Source of the DNA: a virus
Direction: 5' to 3' (one strand)
DNA: 39,914 bases
Virus record (IMG/VR): IMGVR_UViG_3300021961_000230
Coordinates: 1-39,914 of that record
A program made the position numbers and the translations under genes. Positions within the stretch are counted from its first letter, which is position 1, and the number at the start of each line of letters is the position of its first letter. Shown piece by piece: positions 14,382 through 20,591 of the stretch. The notes beneath the pieces were generated by a model. That model had not been told where the DNA came from. It saw only the letters and a list, made by a program, of their open reading frames with translations, and made no database searches.

Positions 14382-14413
14382 TGATAACAAAATTGATAAT
14401 AAAAATAAAAGAT

Positions 14414-14737
14414 ATGGCAACTAAGAAAACAACAAAGAAATCAGTTAAGCCCGCTAAGAAGGCGGCATCTAAGAAAGCAGTGGCAATGAACATAATCAAG
14501 CATAAGAGAGTAGTAATGGAGTTGGTGGGTACGGAATCCCTTCCCGAAATGGTGTTTGTTTCAGCAGCGCCGGCATGGGCTAAGAGTATCGTAGGTAAGA
14601 GGTATGTAAACGAAACCCGAGCGAAAGCAGTAATCGAAGCCTTAGATGCGGAGAAGCTCATATCTAAGGGAGCTAAATCGGTCCTTAAAGAAATGGATGC
14701 GGCCGGTATCACCCCACTTGATGTAGATAGTATTTAA
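14414..14737 (+). CDS. Histone H1-like basic protein
   Basis: 107 aa from ATG 14414 (MATKKTTKKSVKPAKKAASK). The first 26 residues are Lys/Ala/Pro/Thr-rich, like the tail of bacterial histone H1 homologs. The rest forms a compact helical domain (KAVIEALDAEKLISKGAKSV). DNA binding is likely from composition. It could coat or compact DNA or affect host transcription. GC content is somewhat higher than in the neighbours. A minus-strand frame over it is a shadow. Confidence 0.7.
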   Translation: MATKKTTKKSVKPAKKAASKKAVAMNIIKHKRVVMELVGTESLPEMVFVSAAPAWAKSIVGKRYVNETRAKAVIEALDAEKLISKGAKSVLKEMDAAGITPLDVDSI

Positions 14738-14744
14738 AAATAAA

Positions 14745-14776
14745 TTTGGAATACTCGGGTATTTTTCGTATCTTTG
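14745..14776 (+). promoter_or_regulatory. Bacteroidota-type promoter
   Basis: TTTGG 14745-14749 and TATCTTTG 14769-14776. A leader of about 90 nt with two short hairpins follows before the gene at 14873. Confidence 0.85.
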
Positions 14777-14872
14777 GTATTCTATAAAGATAATGGGTAA
14801 GGACCACCCCATATTAAAAGTGGTTCAAAATAACAAAAACCTGGCGGTGAGAGAGGTCAACCGTAGTAAATT

Positions 14873-15067
14873 ATGGCTAATAAGTCAAAAGCAGCAGCAA
14901 AGCGTGGAAACATCTATGAGACAGTTTCTAACAACATTCAGAAAATCACTCGTCCATCAGGTACTGTAAGTTACCGTGTGAGAGTAAGTGAAGATGGTGT
15001 AATGTATTCTCAATACGAAACATCATTGAAGAAAGCGAAAGCATTACGCAATAGCTGGGTAGGATAA
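14873..15067 (+). CDS. Small basic protein, possible DNA-binding beta-sheet domain
   Basis: 64 aa. A basic N-terminus (MANKSKAAAKRGNIYETV) precedes three apparent strands (IQKITRPSGTVSYRVRVSED, GVMYSQYET) and a helix (LKKAKALRNSW). This resembles the three-strand-plus-helix plan of AP2 and integrase arm-binding domains, here standing alone. The assignment is tentative. A second frame, 14793-14969, overlaps it out of phase. A strong hairpin follows the stop. Confidence 0.65.
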   Translation: MANKSKAAAKRGNIYETVSNNIQKITRPSGTVSYRVRVSEDGVMYSQYETSLKKAKALRNSWVG

Positions 15068-15075
15068 GATACTAA

Positions 15076-15108
15076 GATAAGGGACTGGTGTATAACCGGT
15101 CCCATATC
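15076..15108 (+). terminator. Strong hairpin without T tract
   Basis: GGGACTGGT 15081-15089 and ACCGGTCCC 15095-15103 pair over nine positions, extended by GATA/TATC outside. It is followed by A-rich, not T-rich, DNA. It may end transcription inefficiently or protect the 3' end. Confidence 0.5.
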
Positions 15109-15184
15109 AAAAAAATCCAATATCACTATACTTATTAAAGTTACAATAAAGAGTAAACAATTTAAACAAACAAACAAAAGAAAG

Positions 15185-15358
15185 ATGAAAAAAGTAATCG
15201 CAATTTTCGCAATCGCAACTACATTGGTAGCTTGTGGAGGTAAAGGTACAAACGAAGCTACAACTGATTCAACAGCAGTAGCGGTAGATTCAGCAGTAGT
15301 AACCGCTGATACCACAGCCGTAGATACAACAGCGGCTCCTGCAGTAGAAGTAAAGTAA
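15185..15358 (+). CDS. 57-aa lipoprotein
   Basis: ATG 15185 to TAA 15358. The signal sequence MKKVIAIFAIATTLVACGGK has a lipobox LVAC with Cys17 as the lipidation site. The mature part is an Ala/Thr/Asp/Val-rich low-complexity chain (about 40 aa). It should sit in the envelope of the infected cell. The leader is rich in AAACAAAC, as for two other genes here. Surface lipoproteins of phages can block superinfection; that role is only a suggestion. Confidence 0.75.
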   Translation: MKKVIAIFAIATTLVACGGKGTNEATTDSTAVAVDSAVVTADTTAVDTTAAPAVEVK

Positions 15359-15383
15359 TTAGAGCAGGGTTAGTAATATAATT

Positions 15384-15413
15384 AAGGGTATCCTTTTAGG
15401 GTATCCTTTTTTT
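15384..15413 (+). terminator. Rho-independent terminator
   Basis: AAGGGTATCC 15384-15393, loop TTTTA, then GGGTATCC pairing back through G-T pairs, followed by seven Ts. Confidence 0.75.
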
Positions 15414-15584
15414 ATGCCCAATTGCAGTAAATACCTCAGGCAGAAGACGGGTGCGGAGGCGGCTAATCAGTATAGGTAACTTGTAGTTTATACGAAATCT
15501 ATACAAAATAACTTACAATATAGGTATAAACTATTAGTTATAAAACTGGAGAAATCTGGAATTCTGTTCCAGAACTGTAAAGTA

Positions 15585-15603
15585 CTGATAATCAATCACT
15601 TAC
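15585..15603 (+). repeat. Dispersed repeat element, degenerate copy
   Basis: CTGATAATCAATCACTTAC, a variant of TTGA-N3-TCAAtGAGTTAC, facing the copy at 15626. Confidence 0.45.
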
Positions 15604-15625
15604 ATATAGGGGATGGGTATATACA

Positions 15626-15643
15626 TAACTCATTGATTATCAA
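15626..15643 (-). repeat. Dispersed repeat element
   Basis: TAACTCATTGATTATCAA, the reverse orientation of the consensus, 31 nt upstream of the -33 box at 15674. Confidence 0.65.
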
Positions 15644-15673
15644 GCAACAATTTTAAAAATAAATGGACTTTCT

Positions 15674-15705
15674 CTTGGATATATGGTAAAGACCCCCTAT
15701 CTTTA
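15674..15705 (+). promoter_or_regulatory. Bacteroidota-type promoter
   Basis: CTTGG 15674-15678 and TATCTTTA 15698-15705, followed by the CTATGTAATAAA leader common to the cassettes. Confidence 0.82.
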
Positions 15706-15727
15706 CTATGTAATAAATGATAAGAAT

Positions 15728-16030
15728 ATGAATAATCACTATGTTAATTTCGCCGCTAGTAAAATGAGTAATAACCCTAAGTTTGAGGTAATCGTTACCT
15801 ATACTGACTTTATGGGTAGAATCCACAATATCGTATGTAAGTCCCGTCCGGCGTTAAAAAGGGCTAATGAGTTCTTAAAGATGTTCAAAACTGAATCGGT
15901 TAAGATTAATAAGATCTTGAGTGAGTATCCGGTTAAGATGGGTAAGTTCCCTAAAAAGTACCATTCTGAAATAAAGAACGAATTGGCTGTGGCTGGTTTC
16001 GGTTCGGTATCTAATTTCCTTATTAAGTAA
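15728..16030 (+). CDS. Cassette protein, unknown
   Basis: 100 aa from ATG 15728; an in-frame start at 15683 would lie upstream of the -7 box. It is a basic protein with a beta strand FEVIVTYTDFMGRIHNIVC followed by helices (ALKRANEFLKMFKTESVKIN). No family is recognised. The next gene follows after TTTAAACCCCTTATACT. Confidence 0.7.
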   Translation: MNNHYVNFAASKMSNNPKFEVIVTYTDFMGRIHNIVCKSRPALKRANEFLKMFKTESVKINKILSEYPVKMGKFPKKYHSEIKNELAVAGFGSVSNFLIK

Positions 16031-16047
16031 TTTAAACCCCTTATACT

Positions 16048-16302
16048 ATGAATAGTAATACTCAAAAGTTAGTTAGTGTGTTTTCTCAAGATGAGTTATC
16101 CGCTTTAATGACAGCTGTGGCTGGTTATGTGAATACGAAACGTAAACAAGGTAGAAGTACCGGTACGGAGGTCCAAGCGTTCAATAAGATTGTAGATGCC
16201 CTATTGGTATCCAACTATCTAAACGCTGTGGAGGTGGATGTTAAGCCCGGTAGAGTGGGTGTGGCTGAATATAAGTTAGCGGAGGCGGCTGGACAGTACT
16301 AA
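16048..16302 (+). CDS. Cassette protein, unknown
   Basis: 84 aa. The N-terminal helix FSQDELSALMTAVAGYV and a basic loop (TKRKQGRST) precede a second helix (EVQAFNKIVDALLVSNYL). It is helical and soluble. It is the second gene of its cassette. Function is unknown. Confidence 0.68.
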   Translation: MNSNTQKLVSVFSQDELSALMTAVAGYVNTKRKQGRSTGTEVQAFNKIVDALLVSNYLNAVEVDVKPGRVGVAEYKLAEAAGQY

Positions 16303-16310
16303 AAGATTTT

Positions 16311-16332
16311 TTATTGAGAATCAATGAGTTAC
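16311..16332 (+). repeat. Dispersed repeat element
   Basis: TTATTGAGAATCAATGAGTT plus AC, identical to the copy at 16934-16955. It lies 31 nt upstream of the -33 box of the next cassette. Confidence 0.75.
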
Positions 16333-16362
16333 GAATTATAGGGAAAAAAATGTCCTAAAACC

Positions 16363-16394
16363 CTTGTTTATATCAGGGATTATTCGTATGTTTA
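16363..16394 (+). promoter_or_regulatory. Cassette promoter
   Basis: CTTGT 16363-16367 and TATGTTTA 16387-16394, in the shared context AAAACCCTTGTTTATAT...ATTATTCG. Confidence 0.82.
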
Positions 16395-16417
16395 CTATGT
16401 AATAAAGATTAAGAGTT

Positions 16418-16618
16418 ATGAAAAATTATCAGATTATCCTTACAGCCATCCTTTCTTTCGGAGTGGCTATCAGTATCCTTAATGGTACAGCCCAGCAGTA
16501 TGTAACCTTCGCTGGTGAGTTGAACGAATTAGGATGTGCAGTTATCGCCCTTACTATGGGTATGTTATCTACCTTCGCCATCGATTGGAAAGGCTTCATT
16601 CAGTTTTTAAACAAATAA
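16418..16618 (+). CDS. Two-span membrane protein of a cassette
   Basis: 66 aa with hydrophobic segments at about 5-22 and 36-54, separated by GTAQQYVTFAGELNELG. It is probably an inner-membrane protein. Its size would suit superinfection exclusion or membrane signalling; neither is shown. Confidence 0.68.
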   Translation: MKNYQIILTAILSFGVAISILNGTAQQYVTFAGELNELGCAVIALTMGMLSTFAIDWKGFIQFLNK

Positions 16619-16629
16619 CCCCTTACACT

Positions 16630-16917
16630 ATGATTATTTCAGAATTGAATCTTACAGAGTTAGAATCTAAAGTACTTGAATCTTTTATTGGTGGCTTATA
16701 CGCTGAGCCGGGCTTCTCCGATGTGGATGCCAACGATATAGCTAGTGACTTGGGTATATCCACAAAAATCATTAGAGGTGCATTGGGTTCATTAGTTAAG
16801 AAAGAAATCGTATCGCTGGATGAGAATGATAGCGGATATGTTATTATCTACCTTAACACAAAGTATTGGCCGTTAGTTAATGAGAATTGGGCTGAAGAAG
16901 CCAAAGGTTACCTATAA
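16630..16917 (+). CDS. Winged-helix-like DNA-binding protein
   Basis: 95 aa from ATG 16630. Residues 34-60 (ANDIASDLGISTKIIRGALG then SLVKKEIV) have the helix-turn-helix plan of small winged-helix regulators. A beta-hairpin wing follows (SLDENDSGYVIIYLN). No partner domain is present, so it may be a compact repressor of the cassette array or an inhibitor. The CCCCTTACACT spacer precedes its ATG. Confidence 0.65.
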   Translation: MIISELNLTELESKVLESFIGGLYAEPGFSDVDANDIASDLGISTKIIRGALGSLVKKEIVSLDENDSGYVIIYLNTKYWPLVNENWAEEAKGYL

Positions 16918-16933
16918 TCCCCTAAAAATAATT

Positions 16934-16955
16934 TTATTGAGAATCAATGAGTTAC
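16934..16955 (+). repeat. Dispersed repeat element
   Basis: Identical over 22 bases to 16311-16332. It lies 31 nt before the next -33 box. Confidence 0.75.
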
Positions 16956-16986
16956 GGGCTAGGGTCCAAAAATAAATGGGTAAACC

Positions 16987-17018
16987 CTTGTTTATATCCC
17001 GTATTATTCGTATGTTTA
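16987..17018 (+). promoter_or_regulatory. Cassette promoter
   Basis: CTTGT 16987-16991 and TATGTTTA 17011-17018, followed by CTATGTAATAAAAGATAAG. Confidence 0.82.
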
Positions 17019-17042
17019 CTATGTAATAAAAGATAAGATAAT

Positions 17043-17309
17043 ATGAATAGTGTTGAAACCCTCAAAGAAGCAATCACCGGTGTTAAGTTCACCCCAGCCC
17101 AAAAAGCCGTAGTATCTAAGTTGTTGGATGGCTGGATTATCGTAGTAGTTAATAGACACTACCTCAATGGTGGTGAATATATGTGGAGGACTCCTTATTC
17201 GGAAAACCTACAACACGCCGGTAAAGTATATAAGGCCTTTTGGAATGTGTTTTATGAAATCAAACGCCAGAAAGGTATCAAAGTAGAAACTAATTTATTT
17301 ATTGTTTAA
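17043..17309 (+). CDS. Cassette protein, unknown
   Basis: 88 aa. It starts MNSVETLKEAITGVKFTPAQ, then has a hydrophobic/aromatic core (GWIIVVVNRHYLNGGEYMW) and a basic helix (AFWNVFYEIKRQKG). It is a soluble alpha/beta protein of no known family. Confidence 0.68.
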   Translation: MNSVETLKEAITGVKFTPAQKAVVSKLLDGWIIVVVNRHYLNGGEYMWRTPYSENLQHAGKVYKAFWNVFYEIKRQKGIKVETNLFIV

Positions 17310-17319
17310 ACCCCTTAAT

Positions 17320-17544
17320 ATGAGAATAGACTCAGATACCCTAGTCCTTATACGCTCCGAGTTTGGTGAGTTCGATGTATCACAAGTCATTGGAGGCTCA
17401 AACGCTATATACCTTCGATTTGGTTATTGGAGGCGAGTAAATGCCCGAAAGCTTCAAGACCTGATAGGTTCACATGCGGAGGTAGTGGAGGACGATATAG
17501 ATGATGATGACTGTGGGACCCTATATTCCTACAAACTAATTTAA
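17320..17544 (+). CDS. Small acidic cassette protein
   Basis: 74 aa from ATG 17320. It carries a beta-rich segment (NAIYLRFGYWRRVNARKLQD) and an acidic run (EDDIDDDDCG) near the C-terminus. DNA mimicry is conceivable from the acidic stretch but is not supported further. It is preceded by an ACCCCTTAAT spacer. Confidence 0.66.
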   Translation: MRIDSDTLVLIRSEFGEFDVSQVIGGSNAIYLRFGYWRRVNARKLQDLIGSHAEVVEDDIDDDDCGTLYSYKLI

Positions 17545-17552
17545 AAATAATT

Positions 17553-17573
17553 TTATTGAGTATCAACGAGTTA
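17553..17573 (+). repeat. Dispersed repeat element
   Basis: TTATTGAGTATCAACGAGTT plus A. It lies 31 nt upstream of the next -33 box. Confidence 0.7.
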
Positions 17574-17604
17574 AGCCTCGAGCTCAAAAATAATTGATAA
17601 AACC

Positions 17605-17636
17605 CTTGTTTTACTCGGGTTTTATTCGTATGTTTA
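17605..17636 (+). promoter_or_regulatory. Cassette promoter
   Basis: CTTGT 17605-17609 and TATGTTTA 17629-17636, in the shared AAAACCCTTGTTT context. Confidence 0.82.
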
Positions 17637-17659
17637 CTATGTAATAAAACGATAAAGAT

Positions 17660-17914
17660 ATGAGTTATTTAAGATTCGACCGCCATCAGACCTTCAATAG
17701 TGAAATGATGGACTACCATTCAGATACCCTTAGAGCGGTAGAGGACTTCTATATGGACCAGAATAAGAGTTGGTTCAATGAGGTGTACAATATGTTATGT
17801 GGTATATGGGATGGTTACCTATATACTGACCTTTTGGAATCAGCTAAACAGCTAGGGCTTCCAACACATATCACCAACCGTATCGAATACACAATCAATT
17901 TCATTCAAAAATAA
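17660..17914 (+). CDS. Cassette protein, unknown
   Basis: 84 aa, helical and acidic-aromatic (LRAVEDFYMDQNKSWFNEVY, NMLCGIWDGYLYTDLLESAK). Soluble. No family is recognised. It is paired with the LPD29-like gene. Confidence 0.68.
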   Translation: MSYLRFDRHQTFNSEMMDYHSDTLRAVEDFYMDQNKSWFNEVYNMLCGIWDGYLYTDLLESAKQLGLPTHITNRIEYTINFIQK

Positions 17915-17926
17915 ACCCCTTATACT

Positions 17927-18463
17927 ATGAGTAACTTAAAAGTATCTATTGGTGGTACTATCTACCAAATCAATGAAAAAGCTTTCCGTAATACCGGTTA
18001 CAATAAAGAGCCTATTACCCCTTACTTCTATGTATCCCATGCGGCGGCTGGACAGCTAGTTAAACAATTCGTTAAAAAGAACTATCCGAATGTGGAGTGT
18101 AGAGTATCCTCTAGCTCATTCGCTGGTGGTAACTCGCTGGATGTGCATGTGTGTAACCCCGATGGGACACCTATTCCAAACGCACAGTTCGAAGCTATAA
18201 ATAATTTCGCTAATCTATTTGAGTATGGTAGATATGATGGTATGCATGATATATACGAATCATACGAAAACTCTGGACTACGGACTGATAATGGTACGGA
18301 GTTAAAGGCTGGTGTGAAGTATGTGAGAACGGAGAATAGACCGGCATGGGGCACCCCTCAATACGTCCTGAATGGGATTCGTAATGGTGAGTGTACTTGG
18401 GAGAGTATAGCCCGATACATAACCCCTAAAGTGTTGGAGCAGGCTAGAGCCCTGGCAGCTTAA
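17927..18463 (+). CDS. LPD29-like protein (large polyvalent protein-associated domain)
   Basis: 178 aa. The stretch from about 33 to 125 (QLVKQFVKKNYPNVECRV, SSSFAGGNSLDVHV, FEYGRYDGMHDIYE) matches my recollection of LPD29. That domain occurs inside very large polyvalent proteins of phages and conjugative elements and next to anti-restriction proteins. Here it stands alone with a short N-terminal and C-terminal extension. A counter-defence role would fit the cassette context but is inferred. It follows the ACCCCTTATACT spacer. Confidence 0.6.
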   Translation: MSNLKVSIGGTIYQINEKAFRNTGYNKEPITPYFYVSHAAAGQLVKQFVKKNYPNVECRVSSSSFAGGNSLDVHVCNPDGTPIPNAQFEAINNFANLFEYGRYDGMHDIYESYENSGLRTDNGTELKAGVKYVRTENRPAWGTPQYVLNGIRNGECTWESIARYITPKVLEQARALAA

Positions 18464-18862
18464 TCCCTCTTTTGGGTTTTTGGTGTATTTCGGTCTACCT
18501 ACCTTCGAGGGGCAGGGGGGGACTGAATTACTTGGAACTCTGCGAATATTGCTTTCGCAAGACCCACGCCTAACCCTTTCACGTATGGAGCAAGACTTTT
18601 TCGGGTATAGGGTTTTTATAGGGTAAAGGTGACCTTAGGGTATCTTTCCTTATAGGTGTATATCAATTTAGCTGGATTCCTTTTAGGTAGGTTTAGACCC
18701 CCTTATTTTAACCCCTTTTAGGACCGGATGGGTATTTGGATGGCTGGATGATTTGAGGGGCTTAAAACGGAAATAAACCCTATAATATGTAAAATGTTGA
18801 AAACCAATGGTTTATAACTCGTTGATACTCAATAAAGAATTTTGAAAAAAAATGCCTAAAAG
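18464..18862. other. Non-coding stretch with hairpins
   Basis: No gene is seen over about 400 nt, a long gap for this genome. TGCGAA and TTCGCA near 18543-18560 form a hairpin. TTTTAACCCC 18706-18715 can pair with GGGG(C)TTAAAA 18757-18767. CCCCTT strings like the cassette spacer recur at about 18699 and 18712. No promoter of the standard type was found inside. It may be an untranslated RNA region or remains of decayed cassettes. Confidence 0.45.
18815..18835 (-). repeat. Dispersed repeat element
   Basis: TAACTCGTTGATACTCAATA plus A, the exact reverse complement of 17553-17573 apart from end bases. It lies 27 nt before the -33 box. Confidence 0.7.
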
Positions 18863-18894
18863 CTTGTTTATATGGGGAATTATTCGTAGTTTTA
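18863..18894 (+). promoter_or_regulatory. Cassette promoter
   Basis: CTTGT 18863-18867 and TAGTTTTA 18887-18894, followed by CTATGTAACAAA. Confidence 0.78.
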
Positions 18895-18916
18895 CTATGT
18901 AACAAAAATTAAGATT

Positions 18917-19261
18917 ATGGTATATGTTGATTCTTTCTTCCCTTCTCAATCAGAATGGGATATGTTTATGGACAGGGTACATAGTGTATCCCACTTTGTT
19001 AAACCTATTGATATATGGGTGGATGAAGTTACTAAGGTATCCTCTATTGATTATGATGAGGTGTACACATTCGTAACTATTAAAAATGGTGAGTTCGGAG
19101 AATCTAAGCGCTTCTTCCTTCGTAGTTGGGAAATCAATCCTAACCATGCTAATCCACATACAAAGTATTATATCGATGATTTGTATTCGATGGATTCGCT
19201 TAAACCTACACTTAGAAAGGATAGGACAAACATTATTAAGTTCATTCAAAATAGTATATAA
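18917..19261 (+). CDS. Cassette protein, unknown
   Basis: 114 aa. It is acidic-aromatic in its first half (DSFFPSQSEWDMFMDRVHSV) and basic at the end (LRKDRTNIIKFIQNS). Strands are likely around VYTFVTIKNGEFGESKRFF. No family. It heads a longer unit running to about 20.6 kb. Confidence 0.7.
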   Translation: MVYVDSFFPSQSEWDMFMDRVHSVSHFVKPIDIWVDEVTKVSSIDYDEVYTFVTIKNGEFGESKRFFLRSWEINPNHANPHTKYYIDDLYSMDSLKPTLRKDRTNIIKFIQNSI

Positions 19262-19278
19262 AATATAAAACGTAAAAT

Positions 19279-19845
19279 ATGAAAAACAATGTAAATGGTG
19301 GTGGTGGTTCAAATCCTTACTTAGATGGATTAAAAGCTAAGGTAGAGGCGGATAAGGCCGTTTCCCTATTGAGTGGATACTTCAAAGGTAAGGTTATCCA
19401 ATTGGGTAAGAAACAATTGTATAAGGTGAATACCCCTAGCCCTTTCTTCGTACTAATTACTTCTGCTCCATCTAATCTTAAATTGGATAAGGTGGTTAAG
19501 GGATTGATGAAGGAGCATGGTTCATTGCCCTTCTATATTATCTTCACCCGTACGTTGGCGGATTATCCAACCAACCCAAAGACAGTTCAAGCGTATTATT
19601 CTAAGTTGAGAATTATCAATAAGAGTAAAGGTAAGTTTAAGGGCTCTATTATTGGTATAGAGGAATTAACAACCCAATTGGCATCTATGAGAAAGGGAGA
19701 AAGAATTCCGTTGACTATAGATAGAGTTAAAGATGCTCCATCCGTATTGGGATTGGATTCATACATTAAGGAGAAATTCGGATTAACCCCTAAGACAACT
19801 AAATCTATTATTCAGGCTATTAAGAATCATTATAACATTATATAA
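19279..19845 (+). CDS. Basic protein, unknown
   Basis: 188 aa. A Gly-rich start (NNVNGGGGSNPYLDGLKAK) precedes an alpha/beta region containing strand FFVLITSAPS and SLPFYIIFTRTLADYP. A basic linker (NKSKGKFKG) and a C-terminal helical part (SYIKEKFGLTPKTTKSIIQA) complete it. Overall charge is strongly positive, so nucleic-acid binding is possible. It is not recognised. Confidence 0.7.
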   Translation: MKNNVNGGGGSNPYLDGLKAKVEADKAVSLLSGYFKGKVIQLGKKQLYKVNTPSPFFVLITSAPSNLKLDKVVKGLMKEHGSLPFYIIFTRTLADYPTNPKTVQAYYSKLRIINKSKGKFKGSIIGIEELTTQLASMRKGERIPLTIDRVKDAPSVLGLDSYIKEKFGLTPKTTKSIIQAIKNHYNII

Positions 19846-19863
19846 CAAATAAAAATTCAGATT

Positions 19864-20103
19864 ATGAAAAGTTTTAAAATCAGAGAAGGTATCGTACATA
19901 TTGATGGAGTACTATACGGACAAACCCCTACGGAACTAAAGGTTAAGGGAAAGGCAGGTAACATCCATTCTATTAACATTCCATCTAAAGGCCAATTCTT
20001 TCCTATCGGCGGAGAGTTCATCGATTCAACCCTAAAGGTAACGGATGATTCTACCGGCATTATGGAAGATACAAAAGGGAAACGTAAATCAAAATCTAAG
20101 TAA
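19864..20103 (+). CDS. Small beta-rich protein with basic tail
   Basis: 79 aa. Strands (FKIREGIVHIDGVLYGQ, ELKVKGKAGNIHSINIP) suggest a small beta barrel. The tail is KGKRKSKSK. It could be an OB-like nucleic-acid binder, but no definite motif is visible. Confidence 0.66.
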   Translation: MKSFKIREGIVHIDGVLYGQTPTELKVKGKAGNIHSINIPSKGQFFPIGGEFIDSTLKVTDDSTGIMEDTKGKRKSKSK

Positions 20104-20106
20104 CCT

Positions 20107-20337
20107 ATGTTTGTTGTATTATTAACTACGTTCGCATTCCTATTGAATACCGCTGGTGCATTAGGGATTCATGCCTTAGTAGATGATAGCGTAAGGGAGA
20201 GGTATCTAAATAGTGTATGGGTTAAGGTCCTACTCCTTATTCCGCCTGTATCTATTGTACTTGCATTTATTACCTTATCCTATGGTGTGCTATTTTTAAT
20301 ATACTTAGCACTTTCAAATTATTTTTCAAACAATTAA
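20107..20337 (+). CDS. Small membrane protein, two to three spans
   Basis: 76 aa with hydrophobic segments at 1-22, 38-57 and 58-72 and a short polar loop (HALVDDSVRERYLNSVW). It follows the previous stop by three bases. Confidence 0.66.
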   Translation: MFVVLLTTFAFLLNTAGALGIHALVDDSVRERYLNSVWVKVLLLIPPVSIVLAFITLSYGVLFLIYLALSNYFSNN

Positions 20338-20348
20338 ACCCCTATACT

Positions 20349-20591
20349 ATGAGTAGATATAACTATTTTAACGATGTCCAAGCTTATGAGGCTTTGGAAG
20401 AAAAACGGGCTAAGATTCAAATGGACCCAGCTTATCAACAATGGGTTCAAGAGCTGAGGATTTCGCAATCGTATGTAGAGCCGGAAGGTGCTATCAGAGC
20501 GAAGCTCCTCAATGAACAATATGATTTTTCTAGCAAAACGACTAAATCACCAATTTTGAATTTCTTAAAGCTGAAAGGATTATGGAGTTAA
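20349..20591 (+). CDS. Small protein, unknown
   Basis: 80 aa, helical first half (NDVQAYEALEEKRAKIQMDP). It is preceded by an ACCCCTATACT spacer although it is not the second gene of a pair, which shows that the spacer is not restricted to two-gene units. It overlaps the next gene by 10 nt. Confidence 0.66.
   Translation: MSRYNYFNDVQAYEALEEKRAKIQMDPAYQQWVQELRISQSYVEPEGAIRAKLLNEQYDFSSKTTKSPILNFLKLKGLWS

Larger units (their letters stand above)
15477..15643. repeat. Three consecutive inverted repeats in a non-coding gap
   Basis: Between the lipoprotein terminator and the next promoter no gene is seen. Arms TAACT-TG-TAGTTTATAC 15477-15493 and GTATAAACTA-TT-AGTTA 15524-15540 match over 15 of 17 positions. 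TCTGGAA 15555-15561 and TTCCAGA 15567-15573 form a second hairpin. GATAATCAAT (about 15587-15596) and ATTGATTATC (about 15632-15641) form a third, both arms belonging to the dispersed repeat family. It may be a protein-binding control site, partition site or second origin element. Confidence 0.55.

Noticed and set aside
14124-14712. Minus-strand frames across the tRNA-like and histone-like region
   Set aside because: They run antisense to a better supported gene and the composition is that of a shadow; no minus-strand promoter was seen.
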